A DNA stretch of 64,000 nt from Thermoanaerobacteraceae bacterium (GTDB taxonomy: Bacteria; Bacillota; JADQBR01). Numbering within the stretch: position 1 is the first letter of the stretch; every line of letters starts with the position of its first letter. Below, piece by piece: positions 28,806 to 37,996 of this stretch. The position numbers and the translations under genes are program-made. The stretch covers positions 124,001 through 188,000 of the forward strand of contig JACDOG010000001.1 in assembly GCA_017656305.1 (NCBI GenBank), written 5' to 3'. The notes under the pieces are model-generated. The model saw only the letters and a list, made by a program, of their open reading frames with translations, searched no databases and was not told where the DNA came from.

Positions 28806-29237
28806 TTACAGCCTGGTTTCCCAGATTTTGATGGCTTCAACTATCCCGTCAATAATCGCCTGTGGCCTGGGAGGACAGCCCGGTACATTTACATCTACCG
28901 GAATAAAGTTATCAATAGGCCCAGTAATAGCATAACTGTCTCTAAACACCCCTCCCGATATTGGACACACTCCTATGGCTACCGTTACTTTAGGATCAGG
29001 AATTTCATCGTAAAGACGCAAAACCTTTTCCTTAACCCGGGCAGTAAGAGGACCGGTAATCAAAACGATGTCGGCATGTTTTGGACTTCCACAATATTTA
29101 CAGCCTAATCGCTCAATATCGTAACGAGGGATACATGCCGTAGTTGCCAATTCCACATCACAACCATTACAGGATCCCGCATTGATGCGGTACAACCACG
29201 GTGACTTCTTGGCAATTTTTTGCAGTAGCTTTTTCAT
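28806..29237 (-). CDS. cooL: CO-induced hydrogenase small subunit CooL
   Basis: A 143-residue NuoB-like small subunit with one [4Fe-4S] cluster near the NiFe site: Cys in GSCNGCDVE, GVCPISGG and PGCPPRP. No signal peptide, so the enzyme faces the cytoplasm, as in other group 4 hydrogenases. Confidence 0.95.
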   Translation of the reverse strand: MKKLLQKIAKKSPWLYRINAGSCNGCDVELATTACIPRYDIERLGCKYCGSPKHADIVLITGPLTARVKEKVLRLYDEIPDPKVTVAIGVCPISGGVFRDSYAITGPIDNFIPVDVNVPGCPPRPQAIIDGIVEAIKIWETRL

Positions 29238-29252
29238 CCAGACTCCTCCCTG

Positions 29253-30218
29253 TTATCCTTGTAACAACGTCAAAATCAAGCTGATCAAAGCCAGTACTGT
29301 CGGATACTTAAGATAAAATTTAAAAGCCTGATCCATCCGTACCCGTCCTGTACTGGTGCGAACAACTGTAATAGAAATTACCATTAAAACTAAACATTTT
29401 AGGAAAAACCACAATAGGTTAAGCAAAAAATTTTCACCCATAGGTGTCGGGAAAAAGAGTGTTATGGCCAAACCCAATACCACAACCATTTTTAGGGAGG
29501 TCATTAGTTTAAATAAAGCTAAACCGGCACCGGAATATTCCAGAATAGGACCCTCGACAATTTCAGTTTCCGCCTCGGGGATATCAAAGGGAACCACCCC
29601 CATATTACCGGGAATGAAGACCAGAAAAGCCAGCAGAGCCGGCAACATGGTGTAATCAAAAAGTAATGCCCCGTTTTCCAGTTGGAACTGCACAATTTCA
29701 CTTAAAGAAAAGGTAGCTATGCCACCTGTTGCCAGTCCAACTTTCAAAGCAACGGTTACCAGCACTAGCAATAACGGCAATTCATAGGACATCATCATGA
29801 CCATTTCCCTGGAAAAGCCTATAGCCCCAAAGGGTGAACTGGAAGCAGAACCACCGATCATTAAAGCAATGGCAGGTAATGATAGCAAGTAAAGCAAAAC
29901 CAATAAATCTCCCGAATGCCCAAAACCTTGGTATACGCCAGTAATAGGTATCAGAAGCACAGCTGCCATCATCCCTGCAAACCCCAACAATGGCGCTAAC
30001 CTAAAGGCCTGTACGTGCGCGGTATCCGGTACAACCATTTCCTTCCTGATAAGTTTGACCAAGTCAATAAAGGGCTGATAGATAGGGGGGCCAATCCTCC
30101 TCTGTAATCGGGCAGCAATTTTACGGTCAATTCCTATAAGAAACAATCCAAAGAATATGGCAAACAAGCCGCCGGGAAACACCAATAAATCCAAAATTAA
30201 TTTAACAATATCCGTCAC
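29253..30218 (-). CDS. cooK: CO-induced hydrogenase membrane subunit CooK (NuoH-like)
   Basis: A 321-residue protein with about eight membrane helices. The signatures RRIGPPIYQPFIDLVKLIRKE and FDIPEAETEIVEGPILEYSG are typical of NuoH/EchB and line the junction between the hydrogenase arm and the ion pump. It lies 2 bases after cooM. Confidence 0.95.
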   Translation of the reverse strand: MTDIVKLILDLLVFPGGLFAIFFGLFLIGIDRKIAARLQRRIGPPIYQPFIDLVKLIRKEMVVPDTAHVQAFRLAPLLGFAGMMAAVLLIPITGVYQGFGHSGDLLVLLYLLSLPAIALMIGGSASSSPFGAIGFSREMVMMMSYELPLLLVLVTVALKVGLATGGIATFSLSEIVQFQLENGALLFDYTMLPALLAFLVFIPGNMGVVPFDIPEAETEIVEGPILEYSGAGLALFKLMTSLKMVVVLGLAITLFFPTPMGENFLLNLLWFFLKCLVLMVISITVVRTSTGRVRMDQAFKFYLKYPTVLALISLILTLLQG

Positions 30219-30220
30219 AG

Positions 30221-33200
30221 TTATACCCCCCTACCTAAGCCGGTAATCTGGTATAGAATTTTAATGCATTGTTTTACCAATCTTTTTGGCGATTCATAAA
30301 GATTATGCGAATTAACATGCACCTCTTCGGCTGTTAAATCAGTTACCCCACAAGTATAGATTTTTGTATATCTGATTTTCCCATTGCCAATAAAGTAGAC
30401 ACTAACACCTGCAATAAGGGCTATTGCCAATAGTACCGCGATAACTCCGGCATTCCAAGCTCCCAGACTGGAATCAACCCCGAAAAGTGAAGCTGAAACC
30501 GGTGTAAGGCCCAACCAGCTCTCTATGGCAGCAATAGTAGTTAGTGGTATTCCCGGGAATACACCGAAAACCACACACAAAACAGCCAAAATTGTCATAG
30601 GAATTTGCATTGTCCAAGGAGCTTCAGTTACATTCTCTAACTCCTCAGGTAATTGCCCGAAAAAGGCAGAATGTAAAAACTTAACAAACGAAGCTAAGGT
30701 CAAAACACTAGCCAACAAAGAGAGCAAAGCTAAAAACACATATCCTTTCTCCATGGCAGCTTCATAGATTATCCATTTAGAGGTAAATCCATTAAATGGC
30801 GGGATACCGGCAATAGAAAATGCCCCTATCGCAAAGACCCCGAGAGTTACCGGCATTTTCCTGCCAATTCCTCCCAATCTATCCAGGTTCTCAATACCGG
30901 TCTTCACCATAATGGCACCGGCAACTAAAAATAGTAGGTTCTTAAACAGCATATGGTTAACTAAATGCAATAAACCTCCGGCCACTCCTAAAGAAGATCC
31001 CAAGCTGACTCCTAAGATGATATAGCCCATTTGACTCACTGTATGATAAATAAGCAGGCGCTTCATACCACTTTGCAACAGAGCCAGTGCAGCAGCCATT
31101 ACAATAGTTAAGGCACTTATCCAGGCAACTGTATACATCAGGCTGGGCATGTCTCCTGCCAGACCAAACTTGCTTATAAGAGCAACGCCACCGAAAACAT
31201 AGAATAATTTAGCCATCCCAAAAGGCGCACTTTTTAAAAGTACAGAAGAAATATAACCACTGACCGGTGTTGGTGCAGTTGGCGGATGCATTTGATAGTC
31301 GATGCGGAAAGGTAGCATAGCTGCCTTCATTGCAAAGCCAAGCAACATCAAGATCAAGCCAAAAGCCACAAGACCTGTCGGCAAATCACTTAACCGCCCG
31401 GCCAGCTCAACCATCTCAAAGGTACCGGTCTTAGCTGTTAATACAAGTAGTCCTAAAAACATCAAACTGGCTCCAACATAATTAAAAATAAAGTATTTGA
31501 AACCTTCCCGTAATGCCTCCTGGGTTTCCTCATGAATAATCACAAAGTACAGAGTCCAGCTGCTCATGATTTCCCAGAAAGCAAAGAAACTGAAGAGATC
31601 TTTGCTCACCGCCACACCCAGAAGGCCGCCAATCATTAAAACAAAGAACGCGTAAAAACGACTTTGGGCATGTCCATGATCCATATAACCCAATGAGTAG
31701 AGTAAATTTAAAACTCCAATAAAGGCAATAAGTAAAGCAAAACTCCACGAAAAAACGTCAAGACCGGAAAATGCAGTATATACTGTTATCAATGTTGCCC
31801 CCATTGTCACAACTGCTAACCAGCCGCTGACCTTGGCCGAACGTCTTCCCAAAAGGTAAGTAACCAGAGCACCTACCATCGGAATTACCGCAACCATAGG
31901 CCAAACGATGGAAACATTGGGAATAGCAGTTACAACCATTTGTCCTTTAGCTGCAATCAAATCAGCCACCGGCTTAACCAAAGCCATGCCTGCTTGCGGG
32001 TACAAGCCATTAAAAACAGTCAAACCCGTTAGGATCCCAATTGGAATCAACATGGTAACTGGAGCTTCCTTAAGAGCAGGGCCCTCATACTTTTCAAAGA
32101 AGATAATCCTAACTAATTTCAGGTAATAAAAACCGCCAATAATACTACCCACAAGGATTAAACCTGCCAATGCCAAATGACCGGCTTGTACACTGGCATA
32201 AAGCATTAAGAATTTACTGATAAACCCGTTGAAAGGCGGCAAGCCCATAATGGCCAAAACACCAATACTAAAACATAAAGCCGTTACAGGCATTACCCGG
32301 CCGATACCTTTGAACTTAGTGATTTCCTGACTCTTTAAGCGAAAGATTAAAGCACCCACAGCCAAGAATAGGAGGTTTTTCATAATAGCATGATTCAAAA
32401 CATGATAAAGGGCACCAATAAGACTCAAATAAGTACCTATTCCCAAAGTAATTACTATCTCCCCCACCTGGGCCATAGTTGAATAAGCCAACATCTTTTT
32501 AATGTCGGTCTGCTGAAGTGCCATAATTTCACCGACCAAAAGTGTCAGCGCCCCAAGCATGGAGATAATAAATCCAATGGTAGAAAACTGACCGGTAGTA
32601 CCCAACTTAGTAAGTAAACCTATACCAAAAACACCAAAGAGAATACGTACCAAACCATAAATACCAGTTTTGGTCAAAATACCTGACATTGGCGCCGAAA
32701 TAGATGAAGGTGCCGCAGGGTGAGCATCAGGTAACCAGCTATGCAACGGCACCAAGCCTGTTTTGACACCAAGACCAATAACAAACATTCCTAACACTGC
32801 CAACATAAGACTTGGAGATAATACCTGTAAGTTTGCGGAAATTGCCGCCATATCAAAGCTTCCAAGTTTTACATGCAAAGTTAAAATTGCAAGATGCATA
32901 ATGTAAGCTCCGGAAGTACTCATAATAAAATATTTGAAACCGGCCCGCAGAGCTTTTTGAGTTTGCTCATGAATAACCAAAAAGTAAGAAGTCCAAGTCA
33001 TTAATTCCCAGAAGACATAAAAATCCCCCAACTCTTTGCTGGTTGTCAAACCCAATAAAGCACCTAACATTAAGAGTAAGAAGAAAAAGTAACGGTTTGT
33101 ATACTGCTTACCCTTAAAATAACCCACAGAGTAAAGAGTGACTAAGAAACCGATAAAGGCCATAATCAGAGCAAAAAATTTTGACAGACTGTCAAAATCG

Positions 33201-34045
33201 CCACCTTGCCAAGCCAAGTATACTGTTATACCGGTAATGATAACCGCCAACAAATTTCGCAAGTCCGGCGAAAAACGCCCTACAAGATAAACTATAAACC
33301 CACCTACATAAGGAACGAGAACCAAGGTGGACCAAGGCGATTCAAAAACAGGCAATTGTTCCAGACCCGCATTCCCTAATAATATGGCAGCAGCATGCTC
33401 TGCACTGTGAATGAAAGGCTTCGGAAATAAACCCATAAAAGCAGTCATACCGCTCAGGACCAGCAAAACTGCCATCAAAGCAGGAGAAGTTTCTCTGACT
33501 TTTTTTACTCCCGCCACCTCTTGGACTGGTTTTTCGAAACATAGCCTTTGAATTACCAGAAGGAAATACACTGCCTCAATAATACTGCCTAAAGTACCTA
33601 TAGCAGCATAAGTCCAGTAACCACCCTGAATAGCTGCATAAATAATTAAAAATTTACTAATAGAACCCTTAAATGGTGATAAGCCCATTACTGAAAACAA
33701 ACCAAAACCAAACAAGGTTGCTATAACAGGCATGGTCTTACCTATCCCTTTGAGCTTTTCGATACTATAAGAGCGCTCTCGCGCAATAAATGCTGCTGCA
33801 GCAAAAAAGACCAGCCCCCGCATTACAACTTGGTATTCCAAATGCAGCAGAGCTCCTGAGATACCTTCATAAGTACCCATACCAAGTCCCAGTAAAACAT
33901 ACCCGATTTCAGCAATACTGGAAATAATCAGTAATCGGATTAGGTTTTTCATCTGCTTCAATGCAACTAGTTCACCAACCAACAGAACTATTACACCAAA
34001 TAAAGCTATCATAGATGACCCATTAATTAGAAAACCAAAATCCAC
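30221..34045 (-). CDS. cooM: CO-induced hydrogenase giant ion-pump subunit CooM
   Basis: A ~1274-residue membrane protein made of antiporter-like (NuoL/M/N) repeats. Three PF(N/K)G(F/S)(I/T)SK motifs mark the ends of one partial and two full modules. FWELMTWTSYF and FWEIMSSWTLYF carry the conserved Glu, and VKTGLVPLHSWLPDAHPAAP gives the Lys/His path of the middle module. In the last module the corresponding stretch is MKAAMLPFRIDYQMHPPTAP. It should couple H2 formation to H+ or Na+ export. The GTG at 34045 is chosen because AGGAGG lies 5-6 bases before it. First gene of the operon, behind a CooA box. Confidence 0.95.
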   Translation of the reverse strand: MDFGFLINGSSMIALFGVIVLLVGELVALKQMKNLIRLLIISSIAEIGYVLLGLGMGTYEGISGALLHLEYQVVMRGLVFFAAAAFIARERSYSIEKLKGIGKTMPVIATLFGFGLFSVMGLSPFKGSISKFLIIYAAIQGGYWTYAAIGTLGSIIEAVYFLLVIQRLCFEKPVQEVAGVKKVRETSPALMAVLLVLSGMTAFMGLFPKPFIHSAEHAAAILLGNAGLEQLPVFESPWSTLVLVPYVGGFIVYLVGRFSPDLRNLLAVIITGITVYLAWQGGDFDSLSKFFALIMAFIGFLVTLYSVGYFKGKQYTNRYFFFLLLMLGALLGLTTSKELGDFYVFWELMTWTSYFLVIHEQTQKALRAGFKYFIMSTSGAYIMHLAILTLHVKLGSFDMAAISANLQVLSPSLMLAVLGMFVIGLGVKTGLVPLHSWLPDAHPAAPSSISAPMSGILTKTGIYGLVRILFGVFGIGLLTKLGTTGQFSTIGFIISMLGALTLLVGEIMALQQTDIKKMLAYSTMAQVGEIVITLGIGTYLSLIGALYHVLNHAIMKNLLFLAVGALIFRLKSQEITKFKGIGRVMPVTALCFSIGVLAIMGLPPFNGFISKFLMLYASVQAGHLALAGLILVGSIIGGFYYLKLVRIIFFEKYEGPALKEAPVTMLIPIGILTGLTVFNGLYPQAGMALVKPVADLIAAKGQMVVTAIPNVSIVWPMVAVIPMVGALVTYLLGRRSAKVSGWLAVVTMGATLITVYTAFSGLDVFSWSFALLIAFIGVLNLLYSLGYMDHGHAQSRFYAFFVLMIGGLLGVAVSKDLFSFFAFWEIMSSWTLYFVIIHEETQEALREGFKYFIFNYVGASLMFLGLLVLTAKTGTFEMVELAGRLSDLPTGLVAFGLILMLLGFAMKAAMLPFRIDYQMHPPTAPTPVSGYISSVLLKSAPFGMAKLFYVFGGVALISKFGLAGDMPSLMYTVAWISALTIVMAAALALLQSGMKRLLIYHTVSQMGYIILGVSLGSSLGVAGGLLHLVNHMLFKNLLFLVAGAIMVKTGIENLDRLGGIGRKMPVTLGVFAIGAFSIAGIPPFNGFTSKWIIYEAAMEKGYVFLALLSLLASVLTLASFVKFLHSAFFGQLPEELENVTEAPWTMQIPMTILAVLCVVFGVFPGIPLTTIAAIESWLGLTPVSASLFGVDSSLGAWNAGVIAVLLAIALIAGVSVYFIGNGKIRYTKIYTCGVTDLTAEEVHVNSHNLYESPKRLVKQCIKILYQITGLGRGV

Positions 34046-34112
34046 AGTACTACCTCCTACACCCAAAACATTTGTTCTTGTGTTCACTTTAACGAAAAGT
34101 AAACAAAACTTC

Positions 34113-34128
34113 TGTCGGGTAAACGATA
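34113..34128 (-). promoter_or_regulatory. CooA binding site before cooM
   Basis: TGTCG-N6-CGATA, one base from a perfect palindrome and close to the R. rubrum CooA consensus TGTCA-N6-CGACA. It lies ~68 bases before the chosen cooM start, at a distance suited to an activator overlapping the -35 region. The -10 downstream is weak (GTTAAA near 34092), as expected for an activator-dependent promoter. Confidence 0.7.
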
Positions 34129-34284
34129 TTTCTTCAAAAAATTAAATTCAACAATTTTTTTGTTTATTGCGACAATAGCCTTTTACAAATTTTTATAGCC
34201 CTTAAATCGTAAAGTTTTTGAAAAGAAATACGCTAAACACATCCAACTTAACAAGAAATTCTCTACATGGGGTGATAAAATTGA

Positions 34285-34395
34285 TCGGACTTGCTGGTTG
34301 CTGATGAGACATGGATGAAAGTGAAACGATGTCAGTTCACTTACTGCGTGCAATTAATAAACACCATTTTTAGTAAGCCCGAGGATATACGATGA
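34285..34395 (+). pseudogene. Possible fragment of a second DDE transposase
   Basis: The plus strand reads DLLVADETWMKVKR in one frame, then a stop. ADET(W/Y)xK is typical of DDE transposases of the IS6-like groups, not of the IS1182 relic that follows. Short and without a start, so this is tentative. Confidence 0.35.
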
Positions 34396-35155
34396 CTTGG
34401 TTTTATAAGTAAAAGACCTATGCAGTAAGAACAATGGAAGGCCAAGCATAGATCCAGTAGTGCTAATTAAGCTGATTAAGCCCTGTATGGAATACGATCC
34501 ATGCGGCAAACCATCAAAGAAGCGGAAGTCAACGTAGCATACCGCTGGTTTATTGGCTATGGACTGTAGGAAAAGATTATATATTTTTCAACATTTGGAG
34601 AGAATTATGAAAGGCGGTTTAAGGAAAGCGACCTGTTTGAAAAGATTTTCGTACGGGTAATGATGGAAGCTATTGAATGGGGCTTTTTCAAAATCAAATC
34701 AGATGCGGTACTATCGATGCAACTCATGTAAAAGCCAGTGCCAATAAAAAAAAGAAGAGGGCTCAAAACCGAGCCCACAAATATAAACGCGCTCTCATGA
34801 TTGAAATAAACGTTGATCGGGAAGTACACAGCAAAAAAACTTTAAAAATGATGATGATAACAAAGATGGCAGCAGTTCCGCTGGCAGTGGAGAAAAACAA
34901 ATCAAGGAAAGTACTTGTACAAAAAGCGTGGGGAAACCATAGAGCGAGTCTTTGCAGATGCCAAAGTTAAACATGAGATGCGTTACACGCATTGCAGGGC
35001 TTGAGGAAAGTACAACATTACCTCACGATTCTTTTTGCATGCATGAAAAACGCGGCATGTTGCCACCGGCAACACCCGCTTTTCGTTCTATTTTCTCTGG
35101 CTTTAATAAAATTATTAACTTCAATAAAACACCGTTTCCAAGCCATTCGGCCTAA
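34388..35155 (+). pseudogene. Decayed IS1182-family transposase
   Basis: Pieces of one transposase appear in order on the plus strand but in changing frames. These are NNGRPSIDPVVLIKLI, YGIRSMRQTIKEAEVNVAYR, FSTFGENYERRFKESDLFEKIF, IDATHVKASANKKKK, GETIERVFADAKVKHEMRYT and GLRKVQHYLTILFACM. Several frameshifts and stops break it. The central catalytic part between the EKQIKEST region (~34900) and RGETIERVF (~34930) is missing, so it is dead. It lies between cooM and cooA, on the opposite strand to every other gene here. Confidence 0.85.
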
Positions 35156-35201
35156 AAGGGGTTTTTGTCTTCAACCTGAAACGAAAACGTATTTTCGCTT
35201 C

Positions 35202-35870
35202 TTAACTAGAAACCTGATTTATCCCCTGCAATTTTTTTAAATCTTTAATCAAAATAGTTCGTCGGTTTACTTTTTCTAAAATGCCCGACTTTTGCAGATC
35301 ATTTAAAAGAACTGAAACTGTTTGACGGGTAGCTCCTACCATAAGAGCAATTTCTTCAGTAGTTAAGCCCAGCTCTAACTTAATTCCCTGCTGTACCGGT
35401 ATTCCTATGTCTTCCGCAGCCTGAACTAAAAATTCAGCCAGCCTTAAGTGAGTCTCTTTAAAAACCAAACTATTAATTATGGTAAATGAGCTTTTCAATA
35501 AATCCCCCAATACTTTAACCATATTCAAAGCAAAAACAGGAGAATTAACAACAATCTTTTGGAAATTGCGGACATCGGTAACCAATATAGTTGTATCTTC
35601 CATAGCCTGAATAACGGCTCTAGTATGTGTACTGAAGACATCACCTGGACTCAAAATAGAGAGGGTAAATTCCTTATCTTCATAAGCCAGATAAAGCCTA
35701 ACCTTCCCGTGCTTTACTAAAAATACCAAATTTTTCTCATCGTTCGGTAAATAGAGAATTTCCTTTTTAGCAAACCGACGTTCCTGAAACTCTTCCAAGA
35801 ACTCGGCATACTCCGGGGAATTCAAAGTTTCCAACAAGTCGACGTCTGTTAACCTCATTCTGGCTGGCAT
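35202..35870 (-). CDS. cooA: CO-sensing transcription activator CooA
   Basis: A 222-residue Crp/Fnr-family protein closely resembling Carboxydothermus CooA (MRLTD...LLETLNSPEY, LAYEDKEFTLSILSPGD, ...QAMEDTTIL). Heme ligand His82 lies in FSTHTRA. Position 80, a Cys in the relatives I recall and the ferric-heme ligand in R. rubrum, is Ser here. The N-terminus is MPAR, so after Met removal Pro2 could be the second ligand, as in R. rubrum. The HTH (TTEEIALMVGATRQTVSVLL) recognises the cooM operator. ATG at 35870 is chosen for GAGGGGGAAGG upstream. Confidence 0.93.
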   Translation of the reverse strand: MPARMRLTDVDLLETLNSPEYAEFLEEFQERRFAKKEILYLPNDEKNLVFLVKHGKVRLYLAYEDKEFTLSILSPGDVFSTHTRAVIQAMEDTTILVTDVRNFQKIVVNSPVFALNMVKVLGDLLKSSFTIINSLVFKETHLRLAEFLVQAAEDIGIPVQQGIKLELGLTTEEIALMVGATRQTVSVLLNDLQKSGILEKVNRRTILIKDLKKLQGINQVSS

Positions 35871-36091
35871 AATCCTTCCCCCTCTTGTATAAATGTATAT
35901 GGGGCCCGATAATTGCAAATCTACACCCTCATCTTGTTTTCAACAAAGGATCAAGTCCGACCTCTTTGGGAATAGTTAGTTGGTAACTCCCTCCGTCATT
36001 AATCCTGCCAATCTCCCAAAAAACAATAATGATAATAAAAAAATGTAGCTAAGATATTACCCTGACGTCCGCCGACTGATGACTGACGACT

Positions 36092-36131
36092 ATGCTTTCG
36101 TTCACTTCGCCGTGATGCGCAGCACCTTTTT
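36092..36131. repeat. 40-bp repeat, copy 2, spanning the pgsA stop
   Basis: Matches 17321-17360 at 35 of 40 positions. Most of it is the last codons of pgsA (KKVLRITAK), so copy 1 may be a stray copy of the pgsA 3' end. The sequence next to it (GACTGATGACTGACGAC) is a simple tandem-like run. Confidence 0.7.
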
Positions 36132-36647
36132 CGCGTTAAGGAAGTAATCAATGCCCGACCAGACGGTAAAAATAACAGCTACATATAAAGCAATTTGACC
36201 AACGGGAACATTAATTAAATTAAAAGGATAGTCATGAATCATAATTGCCACAATAGCAATTATTTGCGATACCGTTTTTAATTTACCCAATTTGCTGGCA
36301 GCAATCACTACTCCTTCACCGGCAGCAATTGTCCGCAGCCCGGTTACGGCAAACTCCCGACCGATAATTAATATCACTATCCAGGCAGGAATTTTCCCAA
36401 GCTCTACCAGTGAAATCAGCGCCGCGGTAACCAGCAGCTTATCTGCAAGAGGATCAAGTAATTTACCCAGTTTGGTAATTTGCTTTCTAGAGCGGGCAAT
36501 ATAACCGTCCAATCCATCGGTGCTGGCAGCCAGTACAAAAATACCAGCAGCAATATACTCTCCGTACTGGAGACGGGTCAAGAGAAAAATCATAAAAACC
36601 GGTACCAAAAATATTCGCGCGATAGTAAGTTTATTGGCCAGGTTCAC
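36102..36647 (-). CDS. pgsA: CDP-diacylglycerol-glycerol-3-phosphate 3-phosphatidyltransferase
   Basis: A 181-residue membrane enzyme making phosphatidylglycerol phosphate. The CDP-alcohol phosphotransferase motif is complete in DGLDGYIARSRKQITKLGK followed by LLDPLADK. About five membrane helices. It overlaps rimO by 17 bases. In many Firmicutes cinA and recA follow; here the CO island does. Confidence 0.95.
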   Translation of the reverse strand: MNLANKLTIARIFLVPVFMIFLLTRLQYGEYIAAGIFVLAASTDGLDGYIARSRKQITKLGKLLDPLADKLLVTAALISLVELGKIPAWIVILIIGREFAVTGLRTIAAGEGVVIAASKLGKLKTVSQIIAIVAIMIHDYPFNLINVPVGQIALYVAVIFTVWSGIDYFLNAKKVLRITAK

Positions 36648-37944
36648 GAGAATCCTCTCCTATCAAATCGTAATCGTCTAAAGTATCTGTAATATGAGCA
36701 ACTATAAAATGTCCTGCATCGGCATCAGTTTTTACATAGGTAATTCCATCAACCTCGGCGGCCTGCCTGGCTGACCTACCTACTTTGTATTCGGGATAAT
36801 CGGGAGATGTTCCTTCTATTAATACGGGAATTTTTTTCCCCACCAGGCTGTTATTTTTAGCCAGTGTAATACGTCGCTGTACTTCTATCAATCGGTGATA
36901 ACGTTCCTCTTTAACCTGCTGGGATATCTGGCCGGGATAAGCTGCCGCGGGAGTATCGGGCTCCGGCCAGTAGGTAAAAGCCCCGACCCAATCCAGTTTC
37001 ACCGTCTCCAAAAAGTCCAGCAACTCCATAAATTCTTCCTCCGTTTCCCCGGGAAATCCGACAATGAATGTGGACCTGATGGTGACGTCAGGAATTTTCG
37101 CACGCAGTGTGTCTATCAGCTTTAAAATCTGCTTTTTGGAACCTTTGCGCCCCATGCGCCGCAGTACGGAATCTGCCACATGCTGCAGCGGAATATCTAA
37201 ATAATTGCAAACTTTATCTTCGCGAGCAATTACCTCAATTAATTCGGGAGTAAATTCTGTAGGATAGCAGTATAATAGCCTAATCCAAAAGTCACCTTCT
37301 ATATTGGCAAGTCTTTCAACCAGTTCGGCCAGTGCATGCCTGCCATACAGGTCAACACCGTACCGGGTGACATCTTGAGCAACCAAATTCAGTTCCCTGG
37401 CTCCCTCTCTGATTAAAATCTCAGCTTCCCGCACCAGTTGTTCCATGTCTACGCTTTTATAATGCCCCGTCAGCTCGGGAATAGTACAATACGTGCAGTT
37501 GTTATTACAGCCATCGGCAATTTTCAAGTACCGCACATATTTTCCCGTTTGTGACAAACGCGTAAAATCCCGTACTTTAACCTCCCTGACGGGCATTTTA
37601 TCCCGGATCAGCCGCAGGATGCCATCCAAATCAGCGTTTTCCGCCACAGCATCAATTTCCGGCATTTCTTCCAGCAGTTCCTCACCATATTTTCCCGCCA
37701 TACAGCCGGTAACAAGCAACAGCCGGCAATTCCCCTGTTGTTTGTACAGGGCTAGTTCCAGAATGGTGTTAATGGATTCCTCTTTTGCTGGCGTAATAAA
37801 GCCACAGGTATTAACAATGATGATATCGGCCCGACTTAAATCATCTACGGGCTGCAAACCGTATTCCCTTAAATAACCAAGTATTCTCTCGCTATCCACC
37901 AGATTTTTGGCACATCCCAATGTTTCAACTGCTACAGTGGTCAT
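36631..37944 (-). CDS. rimO: Ribosomal protein S12 methylthiotransferase RimO
   Basis: A 437-residue radical-SAM enzyme that methylthiolates an Asp of protein S12. N-terminal UPF0004 domain with Cys in ETLGCAKN, VNTCGF and VTGCMA; radical SAM motif DGCNNNCTYC; C-terminal TRAM domain (GKKIPVLIEG). ATG at 37944 behind GGGAGAG. Confidence 0.95.
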   Translation of the reverse strand: MTTVAVETLGCAKNLVDSERILGYLREYGLQPVDDLSRADIIIVNTCGFITPAKEESINTILELALYKQQGNCRLLLVTGCMAGKYGEELLEEMPEIDAVAENADLDGILRLIRDKMPVREVKVRDFTRLSQTGKYVRYLKIADGCNNNCTYCTIPELTGHYKSVDMEQLVREAEILIREGARELNLVAQDVTRYGVDLYGRHALAELVERLANIEGDFWIRLLYCYPTEFTPELIEVIAREDKVCNYLDIPLQHVADSVLRRMGRKGSKKQILKLIDTLRAKIPDVTIRSTFIVGFPGETEEEFMELLDFLETVKLDWVGAFTYWPEPDTPAAAYPGQISQQVKEERYHRLIEVQRRITLAKNNSLVGKKIPVLIEGTSPDYPEYKVGRSARQAAEVDGITYVKTDADAGHFIVAHITDTLDDYDLIGEDSREPGQ

Positions 37945-37996
37945 GAGGCTCTCCCTTCCTGCATAAAAATTTCGTACATTTCCGGCAAAAATATTA

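Noticed and set aside
34165-34177. TATTGCGACAATA palindrome as a second CooA box
   Set aside because: The half-site spacing (TGT-N8-ACA at best) does not fit the CooA pattern, unlike the site at 34113-34128.
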